A DNA stretch of 64,000 nucleotides from Parietichytrium sp. I65-24A. Taxonomy: Eukaryota > Sar > Bigyra > Thraustochytrida > Thraustochytriidae. Location: NCBI GenBank assembly GCA_012862575.1, contig BLSF01000070.1, forward strand, positions 1-64,000, read 5' to 3'. Positions 42,189 through 52,700 of the stretch are shown in pieces. The notes under the pieces are model-generated. The model made no database searches. It was given only the letters and a program-made list of their open reading frames with translations, and was not told the origin of the DNA. Numbering within the stretch: the stretch's first letter is position 1; every line of letters begins with the position of its first letter. The position numbers and the translations under genes are program-made.

Positions 42189-44077
42189 TTAGCGAGCTAG
42201 ACCAATCTCATTCCGAAAGAAGACTAGCCCAGCATACATCGATATGGCGACCATCTGCATCAATGCGGTGATGAGAAATGTCACGCCGTAGTCTGTGCGG
42301 TGACAACGAGTTAGCATAAGCTATTCAATACGTGCGATTCGGCATCGGCCCAACTTACCATATTTATCGCAAAGAATTCCGCCAATGACTGCGCTGCCGC
42401 TCCAGCTCATTTTAGTGACAGAGTCGAGACTGTTCCATCTCGCGCGAGACTTTTTCGGCACAAAATCAATAAGCACGGATTTGCGAATTGGTGCACAACA
42501 ATTCATGCATGCATTTCTCGCGATAAAGACGGGAATGACCAGATCGGTTCTTCTCCAAAGATGCTGGTTCTCTGAAAGACCCATGCAGTACAGAATTAGG
42601 AGCATGGAGATACCAATACTCGAAAACGTGACTGGAACAATGATCCTCCCCAAGCTCCTGGACATCCGGGTAGCCAGAATTGATAAAAACGCAACAGAGA
42701 GGGGTGAAAAAACATAAAGCCAATTCACCTGCGCCGGGCTTAAACCCACTTTGCTCTTGAAAAAGAGCGCAAAAAACTTATTGGTCATACCACTTGCAAG
42801 CCCAAACAGCTATGAAATGTAATAAACACGACAGCGAAAAGCCCATCCCCCCACGTCAGTTGGAAAACTTTGTTCTCGCCCCCAAGAGCAAAATTTGCAT
42901 CAGCACACAAATACTTACGATGTCGCACGATAAAACCATCCGAGGAATCCAATACTTGGCCTTTCTGGTGCGATGAGTGGATTTGAGAAGCGGAACTCCA
43001 AGCCCGCTCTCGTGATTTCCTCTGTTAGGATCATACATTGCTGGCGTTGCAGTGTATTGAATGTTGGGAGTGTCCAGTTCTGTCTCTTCGTCTTCCTCTT
43101 CTTCATCCTCATCCTCATCGCCTTCGTCATCTTCAAGAGTCTGCGCGCGGTCCGTACTAGCCCGCGCAATGGAGGCCTCCTCGTCGTCTGAATTGCTGCC
43201 GCTCCCACTGCTGCTGTCTCCATCCATTAGCGGACTGTCCTCGTGACCGCCTTGAAGATTCAAGTTCGTATCCACGACAGGATCAATCGCGATTGGCTCG
43301 TAGCCTTCGGGGGTATGGTGGGCAACAACTGCTTCGCTCTCCATCCCGAGAGTTTTTGAGTCGCGAAAGAATAAGAGAAGAAGCATTGGGATGACATTGG
43401 TCAAACCTCCAATGATAAGAACCGTCCGCAGCTGCTCGCGATTCCACGTATCTCCGATGACGTAGAACAAGCAAGCAGAAGTCATTGGCCCACCAGCTCG
43501 AAAAAACACTCGTGAAATGAACTTGATGGTTGTCATTGCTGGGCGCTCCTTCAAAGAAACAGAGTCATGAAACACAGCGTCAAGCGCGCCGCTCTGACTA
43601 CCGTCAAAGAAGCCAAAGAAGCTCAACGCAATACAAATGAGGATGAATTCACTGTGGCCGTCATCCCCTTCTCTCTCCACTTTCATTCCGTACATCAGCG
43701 CCCCAATGAAAATCGCAACTGCAACAAGCCCAATGATGCATGACATGAAAAGAACCTTTTGCCTCCCAGCCTTATCAGCTAACAGCCCGCTCGGAATCGC
43801 CACCACCACTTGCATCATTCTAGCGTCAACATGAAGGCCGTCAGAGACATTTTCAGCATCTCAGCGATTTTGGGCTTTTCGAAATGGTCCCAACTTACCC
43901 TTGCAATCCCTCCGCGAGCCCAACATAGGTGTTCCCGTGAGGTGGAATGGCCTTCAAATAGCCTGAGAGAACAGCGTTCCCCCAAAGGCTTACCGCGAAG
44001 GCGTACCCAGCTGTAAACCCGAGCGCTAGCTTCACATTCCGGTTCCGCCACGCCCGAAGTCTAGTCAGTCCATTCAT
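42189..44077 (-). CDS. Major facilitator superfamily transporter with three introns
   Basis: This 544-residue polytopic transporter is encoded by exons 43899-44077, 42919-43819, 42359-42809 and 42189-42292. The introns (79, 109 and 66 nt) all have GTAAGT donors and TAG or CAG acceptors. The spliced frame stays open and joins GLQG to MMQVVV, CDI to LFGLASG and CDKY to DYGVTF. The MFS motif A, GLLADKAGRQ, lies between helices 2 and 3. A long cytoplasmic loop between the two six-helix halves carries a Glu/Asp run. The last exon adds the final helix, and the C-terminus reads FFRNEIGLAR. The start ATG is at 44077. Substrate cannot be predicted. A CT microsatellite lies about 175 bases upstream (GA on the sense strand). 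Confidence 0.87.
42293..42358 (-). other. MFS transporter intron 3 (66 nt)
   Basis: The donor is GTAAGTTGG, the branch-like GCTAAC lies about 20 nt before the acceptor, and the acceptor is CCGCACAG. Phase 1. Confidence 0.88.
42810..42918 (-). other. MFS transporter intron 2 (109 nt)
   Basis: The donor is GTAAGTATTTG and the acceptor TTTCATAG, with a branch-like ACTGAC upstream. Phase 0. Confidence 0.88.
43820..43898 (-). other. MFS transporter intron 1 (79 nt)
   Basis: The donor is GTAAGTTGGG and the acceptor GACGCTAG. The phase-2 junction joins GLQG to MMQVVVAIPSG. Confidence 0.87.
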
Positions 44078-44247
44078 GATGTCCGCCTACGTCGGACCGA
44101 CAGCGCTACACAAATGCTTTAAGCGTTCCAAGCGTTCCAAGCGCAGGGCGCCCTGATTTCCCCTAGCCCCTAGCCCTTTGCCCTCAGCTGCCTGGCCTCT
44201 TTCTCCTCTCCTCCCCGCTGCCTCGCTCTGTCCCGCGCTATCGCTGC

Positions 44248-44250
<3 letters not shown>

Positions 44251-44282
<32 letters not shown>

Positions 44283-44297
44283 GCCTGCCTGCCTGCC
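44251..44297 (+). repeat. (CT)n followed by (CTGC)n
   Basis: About 29 bases of CT repeat are followed by four CTGC units. On the MFS coding strand this is a GA purine tract about 175-205 bases before the ATG. Confidence 0.95.
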
Positions 44298-44919
44298 TTT
44301 GGTTCCGCCGGGGTCCCGCCAGTTCGGTCTTTGGCTTGCCCCTTTGTTTCTCGGCGTTGTGAGTTCGCTCAGAGCGAATGACTGTCTGCGGATGAGTCAC
44401 TTGCAGGGAGGAGGAGGACAGACGGATGAGATTGATGAGATATGATGAGATCGTCACTCATTGACTGTGCTACAGCAGACCCACCACTCGCTGCTAATGG
44501 CGGTAAAGAGCGTTAGCTCCGTCTTCGTCGATGAACAGAAAGGAACAAAGCGAACAGAATCGTCCTAATTCACAGGCTAGGTCCTCGCTTAGTCGTGGGA
44601 TGTCGTGGAATGTCCCTCCGCCTGGGCATGCCTCAACTTGGAGTATGGGAACCTAGCAGTCTTCCACAAGAGAGCAACTGAGAGACCATTGGGCATCTCA
44701 TGGCTGGTGAGGGTAGCACGCAACTTTGGTGCAGATGCGAGAGGCGATTATAGTAAAAGTACTAACCAGACTCCACCGGTGCCCCCCACAACAGGCGCCC
44801 ACCTGAAACAAACCTCTCGATTTGCCCATTCCAGCATCAAAAACCCATACATGGCATCGCATCACATCACATCACTCCGAGGCTTTTCGGTGGTCTTCCC
44901 GCCTGAGTGGTCACGGACA

Positions 44920-44941
44920 ATCATCATCATCATCATCATCA
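44920..44941 (+). repeat. (ATC)7 microsatellite
   Basis: A perfect trinucleotide run in the spacer. No coding role is seen. Confidence 0.9.
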
Positions 44942-44998
44942 CCATGGATGCTCACCTCCTCAACGTGCCTCGCCGTTACTGGCGTGCCCTTTTGTAAC

Positions 44999-45045
44999 AT
45001 GACAGATGACAGATGACAGATCGCAGATGACAGATGACAGATGAG
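44999..45045 (+). repeat. (ATGACAG)n tandem repeat
   Basis: About six copies of a 7-base unit ATGACAG, one of them degenerate (ATCGCAG). Confidence 0.9.
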
Positions 45046-45296
45046 AGACGGCAGTGAGGGCTTCGCAAAATGCCGTTTCGATTGGCAACTTCAAATTCGA
45101 TCCGTTCTGGTGATAGATTGCCAGCGCCAGTGACACACACTGTGATTTTCAAGCACAGACTTGGCGTAGCCATGCGTAGCCTGCGCTGGCATACGCACCG
45201 GTACGAGTACTGAGTACTTCCCGACACTTCCCCGAAAAGCAGAAAGAATTCAGAAAACGCTGTGTGGTTACCACACCACCCTGTTGAACCAATACA

Positions 45297-45308
45297 GTAC
45301 TCGAGTAC
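45297..45308. other. GTAC palindrome (TCGA centre)
   Basis: A perfect 12-base palindrome GTACTCGAGTAC in the divergent spacer. Confidence 0.6.
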
Positions 45309-46157
45309 GACATAGTAGTGCGACAGCGACTTCTTCCAAGAGTTTGCCAATCCCTTCATGTCGACGCGCAAGTGAACTGTGGTCCTGCCCATTTCTCAAC
45401 TCGGTGGATGGATGGACACCAACGTACTGACAGTGAGTAAGTTACCTGTTCAATCATTCTTTGATGGCAGTGGCAGCAGAGCTTTTGCAGCTCTGAGTCC
45501 AGAAATCACCCTGCATGTCCGCCGCGCAGGTAGTGGGCCGTCAGCCAGAACCCCTGCCGGGACCGATAGATATGTTTTCCATTCGCATCTGTTTTCAAGC
45601 ACACCATTTGACAGATTTCAATCCACTCGACATTGCGGGTTGGACATGAGTGCGATAACGACCACTCGCACCAAAGGGGCAAATTTGCCAAGAAGGGGAG
45701 AGCTCAAGTCAAGCTCAGCATTTGCGATGTATTCGGCACACAGTCGTTCCGCCCTTTTTATGCCTTTGGCGGTTGTACGTGTTGGCGTTGTTGACGAACG
45801 ACATTTTGCGACGACAGGGTTATGGTCTTTAAAAAGGCCAAAGGATCGCTGAGATGTTGAACGTCCATCCATCTATTAAACCACCTTGCTTCGTTTCTTT
45901 ACCTACTAGAATGTGCCGAATGACCGCCAAAATCGATGCGTATATGACGACTCAGAACAAAACGAATCCCCGAAAGCAGAGATACGCTTACTTTGTTTGA
46001 TGGGATTGCGTCGCCAACACCGAAGCGCCGCACTTGAGCTCTGAATGATCTCTGTCTATTCTGAATCCCAGCGGGGCCCGGCCAATTTTCAGCGGAATTG
46101 TTCGACCATAGACGGCCCTATTCTCGCCTAGGACTTCGGAGCTGGTACTCGGGACTC

Positions 46158-46169
46158 GTACTCGAGTAC
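46158..46169. other. GTAC palindrome (TCGA centre)
   Basis: A second perfect GTACTCGAGTAC in the same spacer, about 390 bases before the TauE start codon. Confidence 0.6.
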
Positions 46170-46549
46170 TACCTCCTATCGTGAGGAGATACTACATATA
46201 GTACTAGCTGCTAGCATCCATGGACATGACGAGCATCAAACAATAAAGTTGACGAGCAAGGAGCAGACCTCTCAGACCTCTCAGACCTCCAACTCTTCCA
46301 GTCTGCAGAATTCAACAAGATTCACTGTCAAAACAGAAGGTGCACCGCTAGGAGACATCTTTGATACCGGCCAGTCGCGTTTACAACAGAGGACAAACAG
46401 CCTTGAGCCATTAATCTGCGATCCTGTTGCTCATAGAGGCACCACACTTGTCCATCAGTCCTGAGTGCCGCCTGAGCCTTCGACAGTGGCGCCTGAGTTG
46501 ATCGGTGACAGGAAAGCCGGGAACGGAAGCATTTGCTTCTCGGTTAGAA

Positions 46550-47494
46550 ATGTTGCGCGCGACTACATTAGCGACACGGCACACCGGCGCTTGTCTGCTC
46601 AAACGACCAGCGCCGAGCGCCACAACGCGAAAGTCGGTGCGATGGATGTGCGAGAGGCGCGCACCCGAGACTTTTGCAAGTAGCACCGCGACAAAGACCA
46701 CCCCAAAGGAGCTTGGCAAGCTCACCGTGATTGGTGGGGCCGGCGGATTCTGGGGCTCGCTGATGGGGCTCGGAGGCGGGGCAGTCATCATACCTCTGTT
46801 GAATAGTTGGGCGAAGTTTTCTCAGCACGCCGCACATGCAACGAGCCTGGCGGCAATCGCGGCCACGAGCTTAGGCGGCGGAGTGTCGTTTGGTGCGAAC
46901 GGCCAGGTGGACTGGAAGACAGCCATACCGCTCTCTCTCGGCTCGATTGCATCAGTTGGATTCGCAGCTCGGTACTCTTCACGGCTAAACGCGACGACTT
47001 TAAAGCGCTCACTTGGCCTTTTCATGGTGTTGATGGCCCCTCTAGTCCCTACAAAAGAGTACCTTTATAAGTATTTGGAGAAGGCGTCAGACAATAGCGC
47101 ATTGCCGACGATGGAGAACCCCGTGGAGTTGGCCAAGTATACTGGCGTCTGCTTTTCGCTTGGTATCATGGTTGGCATATCCGCAGGGCTCCTCGGAGTT
47201 GGCGGAGGCGCACTCATGGTGCCAGCCCTAGCATTTGTAACTCCTCTCTCGCACCACACCATTCTAGGGACGTCCTTGGCCGCCATGGCCATTCCGAGCC
47301 TGACCGGAGCGTACCAGCACTACAAGCTCGGGAACATCAATCCGAAACTTGCAGTTCCGGTCGCAGTGGGAACCATGTTAGGGTCTTATTTGGGCGGGGA
47401 AGTAGCACATGTGCTCCCAGAAAAAGAGTTGCAAGTAGCATTTTCCGTCTTCATGTTGGTACTTGGGGCGCGCATGGTTCGGGCGCCACACTGA
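46550..47494 (+). CDS. TauE/SafE-family permease with likely mitochondrial presequence
   Basis: This 314-residue membrane protein belongs to the TauE/SafE family (PF01925), whose bacterial members export sulfite or organosulfonates. Two related Gly-rich repeats mark the family: GGFWGSLMGLGGGAVIIPLL at about 65-84 and GISAGLLGVGGGALMVPAL about 145 residues later, each opening a bundle of helices. Residues 1-50 have many Arg/Lys/Ser/Thr and almost no acid, like a mitochondrial presequence. The frame is open upstream to a GTG, but the first ATG is at 46550. A sulfite or sulfur-compound export role is inferred from the family; substrate is unknown. The neighbouring beta-lyase is also in sulfur metabolism but is not adjacent. 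Confidence 0.83.
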   Translation: MLRATTLATRHTGACLLKRPAPSATTRKSVRWMCERRAPETFASSTATKTTPKELGKLTVIGGAGGFWGSLMGLGGGAVIIPLLNSWAKFSQHAAHATSLAAIAATSLGGGVSFGANGQVDWKTAIPLSLGSIASVGFAARYSSRLNATTLKRSLGLFMVLMAPLVPTKEYLYKYLEKASDNSALPTMENPVELAKYTGVCFSLGIMVGISAGLLGVGGGALMVPALAFVTPLSHHTILGTSLAAMAIPSLTGAYQHYKLGNINPKLAVPVAVGTMLGSYLGGEVAHVLPEKELQVAFSVFMLVLGARMVRAPH

Positions 47495-47730
47495 CAATAT
47501 TTCTATGACCATAAAAATTGGCTGTGAAGCGCTTCGTGCTCCTTCCGCTACTCTCTTACAGCAGGCAGCTGCGAAACGAACTCTTGGCTCACATCTCTCA
47601 AATTTATCCTAAATAGTTTATACCCTTTGTTACCGGTTCTTCTTTCGGAACCCATTTCCCCGCCGCCCTTCGCCAGGCGTATCCTACGGGCGGCCAAGCG
47701 TGCGAAAGAGAGAGAGGAAGAGAGAGAGGG

Positions 47731-49245
47731 ATGCGGGGCACAAAGCGAGCACGGCGCGCCAGGCCAGTGTGGACTGCGCAGGCAGTGCGGTATTGGAGAC
47801 TGAGGAACAACGGTCTGTTCGGCGGGTTCCCCGACGCCCCCGCGGCAGCGCGCGCCATCTTCGGCTCACAGGCGCAGGAGTTGGAAGCTGGCCTCCTCGC
47901 GCTCTGGACCCGTCTGCAGGACTGCCAGGAACCGGCCCAGGAGGCGGGGCAGGACCCGAAATTGGAGCCGAAACCGGAACCGAAACTGGAACCGGCGCAG
48001 CAAGTCAAGCAGGAGCCACAGGAGCCCTTGCAACGTCGGGGCCGCCGCAGCCAGAACCAGGGCGAAAACAGCCCAGCCAAAGAGCGAGGGCCACGGAAGC
48101 GTGTTCGCGAAGCTGCAGGCCGAGATTTGAGCCAGAGCCAGAGCAAGAGTCAAAGTCAAAGTCAGACGGAGAATGAGGACCAGAAAGGGGCCCGGCAAAC
48201 CGACGCGCGAGAGCGGAAAGAGCGAGAGGGAGAGGGAGCGGGAGTGGGAGAGGGAGAAGCTCTGCGGAGCATGGTGGACGCCGGGCGCCTCGTGCGACTA
48301 TGGGGCCCCCGGGGAACGCTTCATATGTACGCCGAGGAGGACTGGGCGCTGGTGACCGCGGGACTTGGAGAGGACCTACTGCTCAAGCGCGATCGGGCGA
48401 TGGCCAGGAGCGGGTGCTTGACCGAGTTTGAGAGTCTCTTGCCCCAACTGTTGGGCGCGTTCGGACCCGACAGCTCACGCGTCGATGTTAGCCCGTTCCT
48501 GAGCTCGGATAACTTGATGGTGAACCGCTCGCTCCTGCAGCACCTCACGTACACGGGAGTGGCCAGCCGCGGCAATGAGAACAGGATCATGCTCCGGGCT
48601 GGAGACCACGTCAAGACAACGGCTGCCACGTACTCTGTGGAGACAGCGTTGATGGAAATGGCGGAGAGGTTCTTTCTCGGATTTGGGCCTGCTGCGGAAG
48701 AGGACTTTCGCTTCTGGGGAGGGCTCACCGCTCGAGCGTCAAGGCTGGCGGTGAAGACTCTGGTGAACTCGGGCACCATTGCCGAGATTTCTCTGGAGGA
48801 AGTCGGTGACCCCCAGCTAGGGTGCTCCTTTGACAAGTTTGCGGCTGGGAAACCGTTGTACTTTTGTCCTACTAAGGCAAAGGCGGCCCTCACGGAGATC
48901 GTCCCTCCCGTGGAAAAGTGGCCGATCAGGCTCTTACCTCGATTCGATCCGTTCATCCTAGCGTTTGCAGACAAGTCGAGCTATCTCAGCGCCGAAAACA
49001 AGATGCGAGTCTATTCAGTGAATGGACTCATCTCAGGGACCGTGCTGGCGCGCGGCCAGGTTTGTGGAATCTGGAAGAAGAACCTGGGCACCAGATCTGG
49101 ATCAACAAACATCACCATCTCGCAATTCACTGACACTGATTCGAAGAAATGTTGGGCCGACAAGAGCACTAAGGCAGCGGTGCTCAAAGAAGGAGACCGT
49201 CTCTCCAACTTTTACGGGACTCCCGTGAAAGTCGAGTTCGACTAG
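47731..49245 (+). CDS. HTH_42/AlkZ-like putative DNA glycosylase
   Basis: This 504-residue protein of the HTH_42 winged-helix family (PF06224) groups with bacterial AlkZ/YcaQ DNA glycosylases that excise alkylated or cross-linked bases. The N-terminal block has R20, R23, L29, P34 and the GSQAQ motif, with Q47 and Q49 matching the catalytic QxQ of AlkZ. A low-complexity insertion of about 130 residues (about 60-190: LEPKPEPK repeats, SQ/KS repeats, acidic EGEG) separates it from the second block GPRGTLHMYAEEDW, which equals the family's RGTxH motif. Winged-helix repeats and a PRFDPFILAFADKS segment complete the C-terminal part. The start follows a GA tract directly. The family is mostly bacterial, so lateral acquisition followed by insertion of spacer sequence is possible. 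Glycosylase activity is inferred. Confidence 0.78.
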   Translation: MRGTKRARRARPVWTAQAVRYWRLRNNGLFGGFPDAPAAARAIFGSQAQELEAGLLALWTRLQDCQEPAQEAGQDPKLEPKPEPKLEPAQQVKQEPQEPLQRRGRRSQNQGENSPAKERGPRKRVREAAGRDLSQSQSKSQSQSQTENEDQKGARQTDARERKEREGEGAGVGEGEALRSMVDAGRLVRLWGPRGTLHMYAEEDWALVTAGLGEDLLLKRDRAMARSGCLTEFESLLPQLLGAFGPDSSRVDVSPFLSSDNLMVNRSLLQHLTYTGVASRGNENRIMLRAGDHVKTTAATYSVETALMEMAERFFLGFGPAAEEDFRFWGGLTARASRLAVKTLVNSGTIAEISLEEVGDPQLGCSFDKFAAGKPLYFCPTKAKAALTEIVPPVEKWPIRLLPRFDPFILAFADKSSYLSAENKMRVYSVNGLISGTVLARGQVCGIWKKNLGTRSGSTNITISQFTDTDSKKCWADKSTKAAVLKEGDRLSNFYGTPVKVEFD

Positions 49246-49780
49246 CAGTCAAATGTATTCTCTTTTTCCTTTCATTCAAGTTGTCCAAACCTGCATTTTC
49301 CAGTTTTGCCAGGCGGCGGGGTCCATTGCGCTCGAGAGGTCCTACGCTCAGAATGGGAACCCTCAGCGGAAGCGAACGACAGAGAGCAGCTGTAACCCCT
49401 GCGTAGTGGGGTGGGGAACCCTCGTGTTGAAAGGATACGCAGGCAACGCAGGCAAGTCTATAGATTTTGAAGCCTCCTAGTGTTTCAATTAGCGAACACC
49501 TGAATCTGCTTGGGGATGTTTCTTAGTTCACAGTCAATCAGAATTCACAGATTCAGAATTCAGAATTCAGAAAACAAACTGACTCAAACACGGGAGAGCG
49601 GCTGGCAGTGTGAGCACAGATGCCAGTGACACGCGCCGAGCGGCTAGTGTAAGCCGAGCAGTGAATGCGGAGTGTGGCGCAAGTATCAACTCTGCTAGGG
49701 TAATGCATACAGAGTGGTCCGCCAGCTCGGAGCTGCGGGAGTTGGTTGCTCGAGATAGTTAGTTGCACAAAGCCAGCGCC
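49246..49780. other. Spacer with CAGAATTCAG copies
   Basis: This 535-base spacer contains two or three copies of the CAGAATT motif at 49539-49571. No gene is seen. Confidence 0.5.
49539..49571 (+). repeat. CAGAATT motif cluster
   Basis: Two tandem copies and flanking partial copies of the 7-base motif that is also repeated in tandem at 20315-20360. Confidence 0.85.
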
Positions 49781-52700
49781 ATGACGCAGGACCGGGCCAC
49801 CTCGACGTTTTGGTCCTACGTCGGCCTTGGGCAGCTTGAGTTGGCCAAGGCACAAGCGACCCCGCAGGCGTTGGAAACCGTACGGCGCATCCTTCTTACG
49901 GAGGGAACCGTGGAAAGACGAGTCGCGCATGGTTTTCAACTACACCTGACTGAACTTGCACCTTCCGTGAGCCACGTGGACTGGATGCTCTATACCACGG
50001 CCTTCGAAGGAGGGGATCCCAGCGTTGGTCTAGCTGCCAGCCTTGGTACCGCACCCGTAGTGGAGCCAACTTTGAGCGAACAACAAAGCGCTTTGAAGGT
50101 TTACCTGGAAGGCTCCTTGATGGCTAGCACCGTATTGTTGGACCTCGGCGGGGAGCTACAAAAGATGGTCATTTCGAACGTTGGCATGCGCTCGGCGAAT
50201 TGGCTACAGCAGGCACTTGTGTCTGCGATCTCAGACTCTGAGCTCTGCGCCATCTATGTACTCTCGGAGGGGTTGAGAGGGTTCTGGCTGTTGGAGGCGT
50301 GCGCAATCATCCTCGGGGATTGCAGTGCCCTGGAAACCTTGTTAAGTGAGATTGTGACCCAATGCCGTGAGGATCGCGCTGTAAGCGGATTGAGCGAAAT
50401 ATCTTTCACCCTTGCTTGCCTTTTCAAGTACCGCCGAATTGGCTCCCCTGAACTTGTGGTGCAGCGGTTGACGACTTACCTGAGACGGATGGGATACCAT
50501 AATGCCTCCCACGGAGGTCAGGATGACTCATCGCCAAGCGTTCTTCGAGACGAGACCGCTGAAAAGGGACATATTCAGATCATTCTCCGTGACTGGTTGG
50601 ATTGTGGCGCCGTGAGGGACTACCTCCTCTCTGCACTCTGCTTGGACGGAAAGGAGCACTACCAAAAAGAACATTTCATACTGCGAGCCATTGACTTTGC
50701 TCGATCAAGCGCACCCGATCAATTTCTCAAAGCTTTGAAGCAGGGCCATACGGAGTTCTCGCGTCTTGCTAAGATCAAGCCGTTCGCGGCGTTCTTAGCG
50801 CTAGTGCGGCTTGACTCCGCAGATTCGCACGACTTATTCGAGCGCTATTCTCTCGCTATGGAGCTTGGCCCGTTCTCAAGTCGTGCGCCAATCTTGTCTC
50901 GAACCAGCAGTGGCGCTAGTGTCTCCGATGTGCCCGGACTTGTCCAGCGTTATTGCCAGCAAAGGTTCGGTTGGGTGATGTTTTGCGACTGGTGTCAGCA
51001 ACACTGTGGTACTGCGCCAGGCGAGCTTTTAAAGTGGCTCGAGAATGGGCAGTCCCTCATGTCCTTTGTTCTCGGGGATAGTGGAATGCAGCGCCACATA
51101 CCCTTGACGCCATTTCCAACTATACAAGGGTGTGAAGACGAAGCATTTCAGACAGATTTTGAAATGATTCGCAATGCCTGCTTTGTGCTTGCATTTCAAC
51201 AGGAATTGGAAGGCGCTGCCCGTTCCGCTGCTAGCACCGTCGATGCATTTGTAGCAAGTGTAACGGCGTGGCGCCTGGGACCACGCGACGTGCTCCTGGT
51301 CGCAGAGGCTTGCTTTGCTCTTTTTGCAGCGAAGATTTCGACTATCAGTGTCCAGAAGCAGGTTAGCGATGCCGCGGAAAGCCTTTTGTTGGCAACCGAG
51401 AAGATTTTGGACGTTGCCGTGCGCATTGGAAGGACGCATATGGTGGTCGCCGACAGCACGGACTGGGTTTCGCTCTTGTCCCGTGTTGAGAAACGGAGCA
51501 GCGATGTTCGCACCAGAGTATTTGCGGCGATGCTGCTTTCTCGCAACCAAAGTGCAAGTGACTTGTACTTTTTGCACACTACGGAGCAATCAATTGTTGA
51601 ATTTATCCTATTCGAAGATAGGCGCACCTTTGTCGCAATGAGTTTGGAGCAGCGCCGTTTCGAGCAGGCACTAAATATTGCTCGAGAATTCGACCTCGGG
51701 GAGGAAGCTCTTCAAATTTGTAGAGATATGGAAACCTTACACCAAAGCGTGCATCCGGCTTCAAAAGAATCCGAGGTTGAGCCTAAAGCTCGGGTGGAGG
51801 GAGAGGGCCTACGCGGTGACATGGAGTGTTCCATGCTTTTTGACAATCAATTGTTCAGTTGCAAACTATCTGTTGCACAAGTCGAAGGCCTTGCCCAGTC
51901 TCCAGCTCTCCAAGTGGTCGCAGAGAGGCTCTCAGACTTGCGCCGCTTGCATCAAAGCAGAGGCGAAGACCTTTCCCTTTCCATGTCACTGACGAGCCTA
52001 CTAACGCCGTTCGAGAGCCAGCGGTTGGAAGCAGATAGTACCGAAGGAAAGCGGCTCGAGTTGGCAACGACGCAGGTGTCTAGTGCAGAGAACTTTGCGG
52101 AGCAGCTGGAAACTTTGCTTTCGCAAGTTGCCACCCCGAGCCAGTGGCCTTACTTATCGGCGCTGAAAGCGCACCTCCGACAAGCGTCCAAGTTCGTGGC
52201 GGACGGGGCAGGATCTTCAGGGCGCACCGCGTTTGAGGTCTCGAGGACAAATATTCAGCACACGGTGGCGGAATTGTTTTCAGACACACTTGAGAGACCA
52301 GACTCTGCTCGCTCGCTGGCCGCGGAGTGGGGTCTTGACTTTGAGCGAATCGTTGCAACTGCGTTTGAACGCTCGATCGCAAACTCATCGAAAAGTCGGA
52401 GCGCTCAGCGGCGTAACCTGGACCAGCTGCGCAGGATCACATTGGGCTCTGACGCGGGGAACCTGAAGTGGAGGGAGACCGAATCGCCCCTGTTCGTCAT
52501 TGGAAAGTACATTGTTGCATCTAACAATGTTAGTGAGTCGGATTTCATGGATCGCGTGATGGCAGCAGCTTGCGCTAAGCTTTCTTCAGAAGAAACACCG
52601 GATAGCATGTGCTTGCGACCAGTTTCCAAATTTCTGGGCATTTTAGACGATACGATGGGTGATATGGTTGAGCCCACCCCCATATCGCCCTGGGAGCCTT

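Larger units (their letters stand above)
44078..46549. other. 2.5 kb divergent spacer rich in short repeats
   Basis: This lies between the MFS (-) and TauE (+) genes. It contains a CT microsatellite, a CTGC run, an ATC run, a 7-base ATGACAG tandem repeat and GTAC palindromes at 45297 and 46158. An 84-codon ATG frame on the minus strand (45618-45872) has no recognisable domain. No gene is firmly supported. Confidence 0.5.

Noticed and set aside
45402-45873. Possible terminal inverted repeats (GATGGATGGAC) of a short DNA transposon
   Set aside because: The shared part is about 11 low-complexity bases, no target-site duplication is clear, and nothing inside resembles a transposase.
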